NCBI GenBank assembly: GCA_963971405.1
Contig: OZ020491.1
Span: 25,600,855 to 25,664,854, forward strand
DNA from: Psococerastis gibbosa
Taxonomy: Eukaryota; Arthropoda; Insecta; Psocodea; Psocidae
Direction of reading: 5' to 3'
Length of the DNA stretch: 64,000 nt
Both the position numbers and the translations under genes were made by a program. How positions within the stretch are numbered: the stretch's first letter is position 1; every line of letters starts with the position of its first letter. Under the pieces are notes generated by a model. The model did not search any database and was not told the DNA's origin. It worked only from the letters and a program-made list of their open reading frames with translations. This document shows, piece after piece, positions 26,400 to 39,400 of this stretch.

Positions 26400-26775
26400 G
26401 GGGATATGCTATGTAGAAAATTGACACCCCAAAATTAAATAATTTTCATTTTTCAACTCAACAAGTTATTTAAAATTTAGCTCATTTAAGTTCTATAAGA
26501 CTCCTTCGTGCATCATATAATCGGATACTTTTACTTTTTGGTTTTGAGTTTTTCCAAAAATCTCAGATTACGCGAAATTTTCGTCCCCTCTGGTTTTTAT
26601 TAAAGAGCTAAGGTACGAAAAAGTTAATATTTCTAATCATATGATGCATGAAGTAGTCTTCTATAACTTTCAGGAGCCAAATCTTTAATAACTTGCTTTG
26701 TTAATTCATTAAAAAAATAAAAAGTAAATAAAAACAACAAATTTTGGGGTGCTACTTTTCTACGTAGCATGTCTT
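26400..26775. mobile_element. TTAA-family A foldback element
   Basis: About 376 bp. The left end is TTAA then GGGGATATGCTATGTAGAAA; the right end is an inverted 'tttctacgtagcatgtctt'. The arms are long imperfect inverses of each other ('aagttctataagactccttc' against 'gaagtagtcttctataactt'). Relatives: 32116-33035 and 41203-41587. Confidence 0.75.
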
Positions 26776-27291
26776 CATAACAAGATGGAATGTCCAACAT
26801 AAAATGATGTTTTCTTTTTTTTTTGAAACTTAAATAAATATTTGCAAACATTACATTCGCAATTATCCCACGTTCCGCCACTGTCTACATGAACATGTCG
26901 TAAGCCTCCCATGCTCGTAAGTCATAAGCGTAAAGTATACATTTTTACAGTAACACGGTTACGGATTACAACAGCAAGTCTAGCCTAGTTAGTTTTTCTT
27001 AGGGGGCTGGTTGATAAGATTTCACCGAATGTAACACTTTAATAATACTAATAATAAAGTCCTTAATGAAAAAAAATATACATGGATACAGCCAGATTAG
27101 GGCCTATGGGCCTCTCTTACACCTAACTGTACATATCAACGATAGTTTAATTGAAATATTTACATGTAATAAACTACATTAATACCGAATTTAAGTCATA
27201 CCGTCTATTCAATAATAACAGTCACACTAATTCAAATTCGCTACCATCCACATTCATTTTCTCACACAATCACACGCAGCCTTGCCTTGGA
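26776..27291. other. No gene recognised
   Basis: AT-rich DNA with only a small SINE-2-like scrap near 27100 ('ggcctctcttacacctaact'). Confidence 0.4.
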
Positions 27292-27720
27292 TTAACCGGT
27301 GGTGACAGTGGTTTGCTGACTAAGGAGAAACTTGTAATATTTGTTTTTGAATACGTTAAGAGAAGGAGAGGCACGAATTTCTATGGGTATCGAGTTCCAT
27401 AGCGTAGAGGAAGAGATGAGAAATGAAGAGTGGAAGACTCGGGAATGAGAGAGATGGGTTAGAAGGAGGTCGTCCCCACGAGTCTCATAGGCTCGCAAGG
27501 AAAGTGGTGTAAGGTACAAGAAGGCACGCCTGACGAAGCTGACCCCGACGTTGGAGATTCAGCCAAGCCAGAGAGTTCAGGAGTGGAGATATGTGGTCTC
27601 TGTACGACTTGACATTAATTAAGAACCTAACACAAACTCTGGAGTTGAGTTGCTTGTGCTACGGTCACATCGTTGTAAACTATATCGCAATAGTCTAGAA
27701 GAGGAAATATAGACTATTAT
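27292..27720 (-). pseudogene. Non-LTR retrotransposon ORF2 C-terminus remnant
   Basis: The - strand frame SFLISSSTLWNSIPIEIRAS followed by PSLNVFKNKYYKFL has the WN-x-(I/L)P-x-x-I-R...FK pattern that closes many jockey/CR1-type ORF2 proteins. Upstream sequence to about 27720 is more decayed, with frame changes. Confidence 0.65.
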
Positions 27721-28377
27721 TACTATTTTCTGAATTTCAAATACTTCCACCACCCGGGGGTTTCTTATTCTAACCCATGGACAACATATTATGAACTCTG
27801 TGTTACAGTCATTAGGGGCAAGATATTTGGCTGAGCAGCATAAAGCAAGTGAACTTTTAATTTGGGTGATTATTTACAATTTCAAAAATATCTATTTACT
27901 AGTAGGTCTGTTTTGTGTGCGGGTGTAATTTTAATAATTCTTTTTCCGCAAAGAGAGACATTGATTAATGGATAAATAGCTTGACTCTACCATTAATATT
28001 ACGTGGTCACTCACGTTAGGGCGAAAACAGGAAGATTTCTCTTATGGTGAGCTTATAAATTAAAGCAGAATATCTGGTGGAAGGAACCAATAGAAGAGGG
28101 AGGCTGAACATATAATTCTGAAGGAGGACGCAGAACCTCGAACGTACTAAGAACTGAAGAGGAAGGCACAGGACCGAGAGAGCTGGATGATGGCATGCAG
28201 GGAGCTGCTGTCAAGCAATCGTTGAGATTATGACCTCAGAAGAAAGCAGAGCACATGTTAAATAAAATGGTTTAAAATAAGAGAACCTCGGATGGTTGGG
28301 AAAATCATAGTATTAAAGCAAAAAAACATTTTTTTTTTGCCTGCGGTAGATAATACCTATATAGGTTTTAAATAAAA
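27721..28377. other. No gene recognised
   Basis: Unassigned DNA; only short frames. Confidence 0.4.
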
Positions 28378-28570
28378 TAAATAAATAAATAAGGTCTTTT
28401 TTTCTATTACTAAGCCTATAAGCCCTCTCTTACACTGAACTAGGAAAACCCGGGACCGCCTGCTTTACATACCCTCCGAAGCATGGTCAGAAAATATAGC
28501 AAGTGTGGGACTCGAACCAACAACCTTTCGTGTGGAAGTTGGAGTCCGTTCCACTACTCTACATGTCCTT
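28378..28570 (-). repeat. SINE-2, full copy with small deletion
   Basis: An ATAAATAA tail side, the body 'cctctcttacactgaactag' and a tRNA-like head ending 'ccactactctacatgtcct'. Confidence 0.7.
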
Positions 28571-28735
28571 TATGTATTAGAAGCAATACAATACTATTAC
28601 AATAAAATAAGGGCAAAGAGAGACACCCCCCCCCCTTACATTTTTTGCGCAGTCACATGTCTCATAAAATATCTATCGTAGAGCCATAAATGAGGTGTCA
28701 TAAACCAGAATACATATTTCTCTACGCTTTGATAA

Positions 28736-29128
28736 GGCGGGGATTCCACCGACCGGCTAAAGCTAAATACAAAAACGGAGACGTGGTAGCAGACATTCAA
28801 GACTTAGGCGGGGTTTCCACCGACCTCACATTGCAGAATGCAAATGACATTGACGGAAATTAGGATTTTTCTCTTTATAGAAATCTATTAAAATGTTTGT
28901 ACTTAACATATCCCATGACGCCATTTTTTAATTTTTGTTTGTTTGTGATTTTACTGTATGATCATTGATCAATTTTAACTATGGCATATAGAGTAAAACA
29001 AACATTTCCGTCAATGTCATTTGCATTCTGCAATGCGAGGTCGGTGGAAACCCCGCCTAAGTCTTGAATGTCTGCTAACACGTCACCGTTTTTGTATTTA
29101 GCCCTAGCCGGTCGGTGGAATCCCCGCC
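28736..29128. mobile_element. Composite nested GGCG-type MITE, copy 2
   Basis: Outer ends GGCGGGGATTCCACCGACC and their inverse; inner element 28807-29057 with ends GGCGGGGTTTCCACCGACC. TAA flanks both sides. Confidence 0.8.
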
Positions 29129-29394
29129 TAAGCATTTTGGCGCATCACTAACACCAATCAGCAACAGATATTTCACTTGATTTGAAAAAAAAAATCCCTT
29201 TCGGCTCTGGCCGATCAGGAGTAGGGAGATTCTGCAGACCCTGCTTTTCCTCTACGCTACCAACGCTATGTACTGCATGTACAATAATAACAAATAACAA
29301 ATTCTTCATTATTTTCCCGACCACAACATCAACACACAAAACACTTATGTTTCATATTTCGAACCACAATAACGACTATGAACTTTTACTTATC

Positions 29395-29815
29395 AAATTA
29401 TTTTCACTTTGACTGGATGCCATCTTAAAATGGTTGATTTGTCGTAAAAAGTGTAGATTACCATTATCGTAGATAATAATATGGGCTTTCAGTCAGATTT
29501 TAATTAATTCCCTGCGACCAATATTGACTGAGATATGAATTATGTAAGGTTTCAATCGGCTGCCATCTTATAACTAAATAGTGGATCTAGCTGGTTAACG
29601 AACTCGATCAAGGCATTTGTATGATCAATTTTTGTGCCAACTCATCAAAATCGGATAATATTTACGGAAGTTAGTGTTTCCTAAAATCGATATACATATA
29701 TATAACATTTTGAACGGAGGGTGGTTTTAGGCTCAGGGGGTCATGAAATGAAAAGTTGTGAAGAAATTTTCCGAAAGTCGAACATTGGTCGCCATCTCAA
29801 TAGGTAGATGAATCT
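29395..29815 (-). repeat. Uninterrupted copy of the repeat hosting the mariner
   Basis: The reverse complement matches 2748-2864 joined directly to 4137-4440 ('gacgaccaatgttc'-type start, 'atcgattttaggaaa', 'ggctttcagtcagattttaa'). It carries no mariner, so it represents the pre-insertion state. Confidence 0.75.
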
Positions 29816-29884
29816 CCCTAAAAAACGATCAGGATATCAGTCGAAAGGAGTCGCAATACTGTGGCCATACTATTCATAATGTCC

Positions 29885-29990
29885 TACAGGACTTTTCATA
29901 AACCTTGGCCTACTTACTGCCCGTTGGTCCCTAATGCCAACAACCCCACGGATTTCGGCCATTGTTTATATTTTTTCCCATTTGTCACTT
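29885..29990 (+). repeat. R3, 5' fragment
   Basis: 'ttggtccctaatgccaacaa' then 'ccccacggatttcggccatt' matches the R3 start. Confidence 0.5.
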
Positions 29991-31227
29991 AGAACTGTAA
30001 ATGCAGGAGACAAAAAATAATTCTAAAATCTAAATGGTTTAGTTATGGGTTGTAATATTTTTATTAATATTCTTTGATACTATACGCGTTTTGCATCAAA
30101 CCAGCATTAGTATTTTGTAGCAGTCAATGCAATGATTCCAGTGATACTATCAACTCAAAAATTATTTCTTGTGACAAATCGCCTTTTGCATACTTGCTCC
30201 TCATAGATCAAAATGAAGATAAGCATTTCTTCAACTTTTTGAAAATACGATTGAAATTTCATGAGACATTTGACTTTGAGCAGAAAAACTGTAAATGCGA
30301 GGCTCCATTTGCTCAAAACATCCTCCTACAATTAAGCCCCGGCCCCACGGTTTTTTGTACAGAACCATACATACGGCTCCGTCTTGCGGAGAAATAAAAT
30401 TTTTTTTATTACGTTGACTACAGCTTGAGTTCCATTCTTAAGGACATAAGAGCGCGCCACAATTATTTGAGGAGGCTGTTTACAAACATGGCCAACTGCA
30501 AGTTTTAGAATTTTTCAGGAGAGCGGATTTTCTGTTGAAAATTGCATTAAGTTTATAGCTAACCCCAGACTTCTCAACGCTTCTGTGCGCAATCTGGCTG
30601 CTTTTGTCACTTTATTTTACAACGTGCAGGTGGACATTAAAATAAAACCCATTTCTGTGAAAAAATGGAGGTGGCCACGTTTGTAACCAAGCTCCTCATT
30701 TATTGAATCTTATATTTTTGGCGCACTCGTCGCATCTCTCTCACATAGAACTGAAGCTAGAGCAAGTCAGGACAGAACGTTCAAAATATTTGAGTAACCA
30801 CATGATGGCGTTATTAAAAATAAAATAAAAATTTTAATTGAAATTTATTATTCCGATAAAGTCGCTGGGCGGTTTAGTACCGAAAATAAGGTCCTGTGTG
30901 CACCAAAGCTTAGAATAAAAACTTCGTAAGTCAGGATTTCAACAAAATCGGGGTTACTGTGGAATAAGTAAGAAAAACTCGCAACTCACCGGCATGTTGG
31001 CGGGAAAAAATTCTATCTGGTCAGGAGCGCTCTCTGGCGGAAAATAGGAAAACTCGTAAATGGGCGCAAAGTGGACGAAATACGAAAGTTTTTTTCGTCT
31101 CCTGTACAATTTGGTTATGACAACTTACGAGGTTGTCATTCTAAGCTGACGATATGTGTCTGCACTTTCCCTAGAACCCCAGGAATTTGCCATACATACT
31201 CATATCCTATTTAGGTTGGTATCAGGT
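29991..31227 (+). other. No gene recognised; one 107-codon frame
   Basis: The frame at 30074-30397 (CDKSPFAYLLLIDQNEDKHF in the middle) has no family I recognise and no visible splice context. It may be part of an old element. The rest is unassigned. Confidence 0.25.
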
Positions 31228-31470
31228 TCTGAAGGACTTTTTACGGACCTAGGCCTACTCAGAGGCGCCCAATGCCATCGACCCGACCCCAAGGACATTA
31301 TTTTTATGGTTTCCGTATGAATTTTTATCCATTGGCAACCTGGTATACGTGCTCGATGTCAGCATACACCGGCTACAAGCGATCGAGGACAAGCTCAGAC
31401 AAGCTTACCATTGACACAATGGAAAAGCATAATTTAACCAAGTACAGATACGAGTCCATTTACTATTGTA
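31228..31470 (+). repeat. R3 dispersed repeat, long copy
   Basis: It runs from 'ttctgaaggactttttacgg' to 'ccaagtacagatacgagtcc', including 'caagcttaccattgacacaa'. Confidence 0.7.
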
Positions 31471-33040
31471 ATTAATTAATATACGGGTATGACAGGATAT
31501 CTTCAATTTCTATTTCTTTCTTTAGACCGGCCAACCATGAAAATGAAACAAATAGGACGTCATCTCAAAATGGCTGCATACTGTACATAGCAGACATTTT
31601 GAATTTATATACTGTGTAAGAAACATCTCCATTTAGAACATTTAGAATTACAATAATAAAGTAATGGGAACCCTTCCCGCCAAAATGTTGACACTATTTA
31701 CACAAGAGAGTTGGCTAATTATTAGTAAATGCGACATTTCCATATAGAAAGGAGCATTATTATATCAGTCAACGGCCATTTAACCTAAAACTCTGCGTTC
31801 AAGGCGCCGCGTTGAACAATCTAGCCTATTGAGTTACAGTACCACAATTTGGAGGAAAGTTTAGGAAGCAATGGCGGCCATATACGCACCAACCTCACTA
31901 TTCACATTAAGAGGATATGCTATGTAGATGTAGAATTTTTTTCAATGGTTGTTGAGAGGAGACGTGGCGAGTGGCCCCAGAAATAAATAAATTTTTTTTT
32001 TGGCGGGAACTGAATGCCTCATCTCTCCTATATAGAACTCAGGCGTTGTGGAAGTCCAGCTTGTGGAGAACTGAACTTTGAAACGGAAGTTGATGGAAAA
32101 TTTATAACAGAAACCATTAAGAGGATATTCTACGTAGAAAATTGGGACCCCAAAATTAAAGAGGACATGTGCCAGTTTGTCAGCGGCCAAAATCCATAAG
32201 GAAACGACACCAATAATCTCTCAAAATATCACTGAGCCACTATAGCAGGCATTGATAATTTCTTTAAGAGTGTACAGCCCGTAGGAAATTGACATGATTC
32301 GTAATTAGATCATAAGTAGAGGATTTGGCATTTACTGGACTTGTCGGGGCTTGTGGTCCAGCGGTTAAGACGACGCCCCGGTTAGGCTTAGATCGTGGGT
32401 TCGAATCCCGCCAAGGTCAGTTTTTTCCATATCCTGTAATTTCGGTTATAACGAGGAGGTTACCTCTTTAACCAAAGTTAATTTAATGTCAGTGTTATAT
32501 ATACCATATAATACTACAATATATTCTTCCAAAAATCCCAGAATACGCGAAAATTTAGTCCTGTCCTGTCTGTTCTGGTATTTAGGGAAGAACTAACGCA
32601 CCAAAAATTTAATATATGCTATTATATGATGCATGAAGTAGTCTTCTATAACTGCCATGGGCCAAATCTTTAATGACTTGCTTTGTTAATTAAATAAAAA
32701 AATAAAAAGTTAATAAAAACAACAAATTTTGGGGTGCTCATTTTCTACGTAGCATATCCTCTTAACTCAGCGAGTTATTAAAAATTTGGCTCACTTAAGT
32801 TGTAGAAGACTACTTCGGGTATCATGTAATCGGGTATTTTTACTTTTCAGTTTTGTAGTTCTTCCAAAACGTCTAGTCTACGCGAAATTTTAGTCTCCAC
32901 TGGTTTTTATGAAAGAACTAAGGTACCAAATATATAATATTTCCTATTATATGATGCATGAAGTAGTCTTCTACAACTTACATGAGCCAAATCTTTAATA
33001 ACTTACTTTGTTAATTAATTAAATCAAACCTGAACCTTCC
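31471..33040. repeat. Cluster of nested TTAA-A, R3, SINE-1 and small MITE pieces
   Basis: Pieces in order: unassigned 31471-31904; TTAA-A left end at 31908; small 'tatatagaactca' MITE to 32042; TTAA-A left end at 32116-32160; inverted R3 at 32171-32255; TTAA-B end at 32266; SINE-1 at 32318-32515; TTAA-A right part at 32525-32762 ending 'gcatatcctc'-TTAA; a further related arm at 32767-33035. No gene is recognised. Confidence 0.6.
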
Positions 33041-33481
33041 CTAGGATGATATTTGGTGCTCTATAGACTCAGCAGTCTGCGGTCTCCACATCACTAATAA
33101 TAGAAATATAACAGAACATGGAGAGGTGCAGTCCGCACAACAATCGCGAAAATTAAAAATTGAATTTACCGCTCTCTGTAAGTTAAATATGGGGATGCGC
33201 CGCGTCCATCACAGTCTGCGGAGTCCCACCATGCTTGACTTTAAATAGGACAGTTGTCCATTCTAAAAACGGTTTAGTTTTAAATTCGCAAAGTGCGAGA
33301 GAGATGAATACATGCTACCATTGAATCTATTACTACAGCCTTGTTTTCAGGTCAGCCATTTTAAACTTGCGTTCAAATGCACATTGTTGTACTGTAGCCC
33401 TCCGTTACTTTAAACTCGTTGATGTAGAACTGGCCTACCAGCGGATCCAGTTTTCCGTCGTGTAGACCGTAAACACAAGCC
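33041..33481. other. msl-1 3' flank
   Basis: This is the downstream side of msl-1 (- strand) and presumably holds its 3' UTR. No canonical AATAAA was found on the - strand close to the stop. Confidence 0.3.
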
Positions 33482-36400
33482 CTACCGCGATCTCCGGGGC
33501 GTTTTACGCTTCCATGGCAGTTTAAACACACTAAAACAAAATAAAACGTCTTAGTATCGATGCACCTATTGGCCATAGGTGGCTATTCCACCGGCGATTT
33601 TACTTCATATTTGATTTTGCTATTGACGTTTGTTTTGTTTTGAGGAGACTATTATGTAGATACTTAACTTATCTATTATAAATTAAGTTATAATATGGTA
33701 GCAGACATAATTACTAATATTATAACTTAATTTATAATAGATAAGTTAAGTATCTACATAATAGTCTCCTTAAAACAAAACAAACAAAAAATCTCAAATC
33801 ACAAAATGAAGTAAATTCGCCGGTGGAATTGCCGCCATACCTTGCAGAAACACAGTGCTTCTTGTCGGTATTCAACTTGCAGTAGCCTGAATTCCGACCG
33901 ATCTAAAAACATTATCGAACACACAATTAGATCAATTATAATTTGGGTTCAACTGTGGAACTTGCGACAAGCCTTCGTGTTTGAACTGATATGAAATATG
34001 TTCCCCAAGTGGTTCGGAATCTACTATAATCAGGTGTTTCAAACTGCGGCAAACTTGGTAGTGTGCATAGCGTTGGCAGGGGAACATGGGGGGACATGAT
34101 AACACGCTGAGACTATACCAGTCAGTCTACGTGCGTGGCAAGTCCTGGTTAAATTAATCGTGTGACTTTACTATGTACCCCAAGTGGTTCGGAAATCACT
34201 ATAATCAGGAGGTCCTCCCTGCCAGTCAACTCCCCTTCTCCCCGAGGTGATGGAGTCTGCCCTTAGGGTGCCCGAAGTTAATTTACAGACTGACTCCCTC
34301 CGCTGACAGGGTTGCTTAAAGTAGAAATGCTGAAAGAAGAAAAATATCACACCCGTAATAGCAGTTAGTACTTACGTAGGCTCAAAGACGCGAAGAGGAA
34401 GGCCAAAAGCAACTACAGGCAGCTGTGAATCCACGATCACTTCCTTCACTTCGTCGCAGGAGGGGAAGAAGGAGTACACCGGACCTTCCGGTGACGTCTC
34501 ACAATCCCCACTTGATTTGCCCCGGCCCTTTAGACCCCGCTGTTTCAGCTTTTCTACATGGGTCTGCTCTCTCATTCGCTGGATATCCCACCTGCAAACA
34601 AAATAATCACCATAAAAATACATCCGAGGACTAGAAAGGCGCTTTGGCATTCGCCGATGATGTGGTAATTTGGAGTTTGACAGTGGAAGAAGTCCAGGAG
34701 AAACTGGAAGTTCACAGACGAGAAGAAATTCTGTTATCGCGAAAACGGCAGAGCCACACGACCATCTTATGGCGAACAGCCCGCCTTCGAGTTTCCATAA
34801 TTGTGACGTCCCACTGGCGTATGTCCTGCTGACATGCCTGATCTACACTGGCAGTGATGAGAAGAGAGGTCGGGGTAAAACCATTGGTCGAAAGGAGACT
34901 GCCTAATTAAACGAATGAATAAGGCCCAGTGCAAATTGAACCCAGCCCACGCGCAGCACACCCCCAACCCATGAACTACAGAGACTATGGGATGGATTGA
35001 GTACGGCATATTGAGCCCAGTATTCCCCCAGGATTCGTGATTTCAGCCATAGTTTGGAGGACCAGAGGAATGGTACCCACGCCCACGAAATCTGTGAAAG
35101 AAACACAAACGAACCCACACGTGGATCACAACTGACTGGGTTAGCTGTGTAATGGGTCGGTTGTGCGGCAACTCATTCGATAGTGTGCTTTACAGAACCT
35201 GCCACGCGTGTGTTGGGCGTATGCGCCCAGCCTAATAGGAGGAGAGCGAGGAAATGGCTGGAGGAAGAATTGAATGGGAAACACGAAGAGGAAACACAAA
35301 GACATGCAGAAACTAGATCGAGGCCGATCTTAGGCGGTGTTTCCACATACGTCAATCGTCAATGAGAAATATGGTTTTGACGTGGTAGGAGAATTTTTAG
35401 TATGTCTTTAATGTCTGCTAAACCTTCAATTTCACATTTCTCATTGACGATTGACGTATGTGGAAACACCGCCTTAGATGAGTGGGACTGGTATAGTAAG
35501 TAAGTAAGTAATGTCCTGAATTATGTACCCAGGCCCATAGGTCCTTTGTTCAATGCCAACGACCTCCTGGATTTCGGACAATATTTGTATTGTTTCCGTA
35601 TGAATTTTTGGCCATTGGCAAAGTGGTATACGTCCTCGATGCCAACCTACACCGGCTATAAGCGATAATGGACAAGCTGAGACAAGCTTACCATTGACGC
35701 AATGAAACAGGAGAAAGCATGACTTAACCAAGTACGAGTCGTGACTGGAGCGTTCAATTTAATCACAAAAGGAGAGACAGGAGGGAGTGGAGGAGGTTCC
35801 CATAACAGACCCCGACAACTGGAGTTTATTTTTGACGATGATAAAGACTCGTATACGAACTTTGGTTGAGCTGACGTCTGTGAAGTGTGACAATGCTAAG
35901 CAGCCTGAACTTGTTCATTGTCGCGTGTAACCGGCTTGGGTTGACATTGAGGATGTGTGCCAGTTTGTCAGCGGCCAAAATCCATATGGAAACGACACCA
36001 ATAATGTCTCAAAATATCACTGGGCCACTATGGGGAACATCTTAAAGTCAAATAAAATAACAAAAAGAACAGAAAAAAAACTATACCCTACTTCAATACA
36101 TAGAAAACCATAAAACGCCCTTACCAACCCAATTTGACCCTATTAACTAATAACTACTAACTAACTAATAACTGCATGCATTAATTAATAATCATAAACT
36201 AACCCTACTAACCTACTAATAAATATTGACGAAAACAAAAATTGTTACATTGTATATCATGTCTCATGTATCAATGTATTGTTTCATCATATCGTATGAA
36301 AAACCACGCACGGCCTGTGGTAAAAGCCAATTTAACTTTAACTACAAATATTTTTGACAAATAAATAAATTGAATTGAAAAAAAAAATTGATAGCACGCT

Positions 36401-39400
36401 TACTTCCTTTAAAATAATATATTTAAAAAAAAAAATACTTTTGGGTTGCCAGGGAACTAGGCTTGCATACTAATACACCTCTAAAAAATTCTACGGAAGT
36501 AACAGTCCCTTTCAGTGACTTAAGTATGTACCTTTTTCTCCTTCGCTCTTCAAATTCATGTTTTTGGTGTCGCTTCAGGAATACTTCATCGTCTAGATTC
36601 TCAGTTCCCTCGATGCTGTAATGTGGCGTTAAAATTTTTTCCCGCCAACTAGGCACCTGGACCTGCACCTCTTCCTAAAAAATTAAAAAATCAAATTGTA
36701 TATTACATTTACATTTCCCACACCTTACTAGACGGTAACGTTGAATCAGAGTCAAACATTTTCTAGACCGGAGTCATGCCACACCTGTAGACAAACTCAA
36801 GAAAGCCATTCTAAACTCCAACTACCAATAGTAACCAAATAAGCCATTTCGCTAATTGGTGGCGAGGATACCGAGAAGAAAACTGCAGAATTGCTACATT
36901 TTCAGTCCATCGGAAGGCATGTAAAGCAGGCGGTCCCGAGTCTTCCTAGTTGAGTGTAAGAGAGGGCTCCTTTATAGCCCAAATGACGCTAGGTTGGCTT
37001 AGTATTTTCTTTTTAAAGGTTAATCGCATGCAAACAATTTACTGAATGTATCCGATTGACCTCTGCAGTCGCCTCAATGAGTAAATTAATACTTGTGCTG
37101 AGTCACGACAAGTCTCCGATCGCATGGCGCGTAGAGACTCGCACAAGTACAAGCACGCTACCACCTTGCCATCGAAGCCGATAATAATAAGGAAAGAAAT
37201 TTATTATTTATTTATTTTCATGGAGTATCGCGGCCCCTTCATGTTCCAATGCATAACATGCCTCCATTATTCCTCACTAAAACATTTCTGATGTCGAGGG
37301 ACCGAGCCTAAGTGTGGGCGCTGGCTGAAGAAAACTTAAGTAAACCTCTGCTAGGCGGGGTCTCCACATACGTCAATGGTCAATGATAAATGTGGTATTG
37401 ACGTTTTAGCAGACATTAAAGACATACTAAAAATGTCTGCTACCACGTCAAAACCATATTTACCATTGACCATTGACGTATGTGGAAACCCCGCCATAGT
37501 GAAGGCTCAGGTTTGATTCCCTTGCCCTTCCTTAGAAGGCCATTGGCCCTAACTACGCTGTTCAATAAAGACGATTTATTATTATTATTATTATTATGCA
37601 AACGACTACGCTCAGGGAGTGCGGCTTTGGCACGATTAAAATATGGAGTACCTCTTAAAACAATTAAAAAACGCCCTGGTTGAATCCATAGTAAGCTACG
37701 GTATAACAGTATACTTCAAAGATAGAAACACATACACCTACAAACTAGAATTGATACAAAAGCGTATAATAAAAAACATGTTATCAAATAAAATCAACAA
37801 GAACTACAAACAATACGAAGAAAAATTCAAACATGCTAACATTTTGCCAATAACTGCCAATAACGAAACTATTCAAGTATAAATTAATAAGAGATAACTA
37901 TTTTAAAAAAGAATACCAAATAGATGATAAAGGGAAGTACAATACAAGAAACCCAAAAAAGCTTAAGTTTGAGATAACATATAACAAATACTGAGAGAGA
38001 TTAAACAAAGTACTTATACCAAAGATATTTAATGAACTTCCTCCACAAATGAAAAAAACTAAACAGATGGGTGAGTTAAAAGCGGGTATAAAAAGATGGC
38101 TGGTCAATGGGAGTTAATAATAATAATAAAAACTGACATTAAAATAACAAGTTAAAATAAAATTAAAATAATAATAAAATAAAATAAACATTATAAATAA
38201 ATAACAAAAATAAATGATTAAGCCTTGTTTAGCAGCACTGTATGAGTCATTTGTCCCAAATAAGCGCTAGCTTGGGGATGCGGGATGGTATTATTATGTA
38301 TGGTATTTTTGTAATATATGCTCCTTGTCCAGGGAATACTGGACAAGGAAAAGAAAGAAAGAAAGAAAGATTATTATTAGAAGGAAACCAAGGATCCGAC
38401 AATAGCTACGAAAACTAATATATAATAACTTAGACCCCGTACACACGGACGATCGCGCAGGGAAATTTCTCATTGTATAGAAGGAGTTGGTGCAAAACCT
38501 AAAGATTTCAGACGTGAAGCTGACAGACAGCTGATCTCGACACACTAGCTCAAAGAAATCTCCTTCTTCAATTTTGATAGTGTCATTGACGGAAATATCC
38601 TTTATATTTTTACACCTCATTCCACTTGTCTTCAATAATTGACCATTTTTGTTTTCAATTGTTTCCAATCTTGTAAGTTTGCCCGTCATCTTTTTATGAT
38701 TTAAATTATGAAGTAATTCGTTTATTCTCAAGTAGTTAATTAAAATTATTTATCCTATCCAGACGACGCCATTGTTTAATTTTAGTTTGTTATTGTTTGC
38801 AAAGCGTGATTTTATTCAATGATCATTGTTCAATTTTAACATGCGGAAGTTAAAATGGAAAATGACATAGAGTAAAACAAAAATCTCATCAATTATTGAC
38901 AGAATATTGACAAGTGGAATGGCCGGCTAAGCAGACTGTGGTTTTTCACCAACCATACACCAAGCCCATTTGCTCCAATGACGAATTTCTGTGCGTCTGA
39001 CACCGTGTGAACCGGGCCAAACTGTTAACGAACCTGAGGGAGGGGTTCTGGGGCTTCCATCAGATCGGAGGGCTTCCAAACATCTTTCTGTACTCCCGAA
39101 GCGGTTAAGTACATTGAATCTGTAGTCATGATCTTTCGAGATCTTGCTCTTCGTTCTACACCTAAAACAATAAGATTTACAAATTTCCTTTGAAAATGAA
39201 CTATGAACTTTGTTAATATGTTACTTGTAAGAGTGTTGTTGTTTCTAACGCCTGCTTTCAGCATTCCTGCCTAAGCGCGTTATCATGTCCCACCAGGTTC
39301 CACTGCCAACGCTGTGCACACTACCAAGTTGCCGCAGTTTGAAACATGCTCTGCTCTAATGGAATCAACATGGTTACTTGTAAGAGTGGGACGAAAGGCC

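Noticed and set aside
38294-38731. 145-codon antisense frame in an msl-1 intron
   Set aside because: It overlaps a LINE 3' tail and a MITE-like start, and no family is recognisable.
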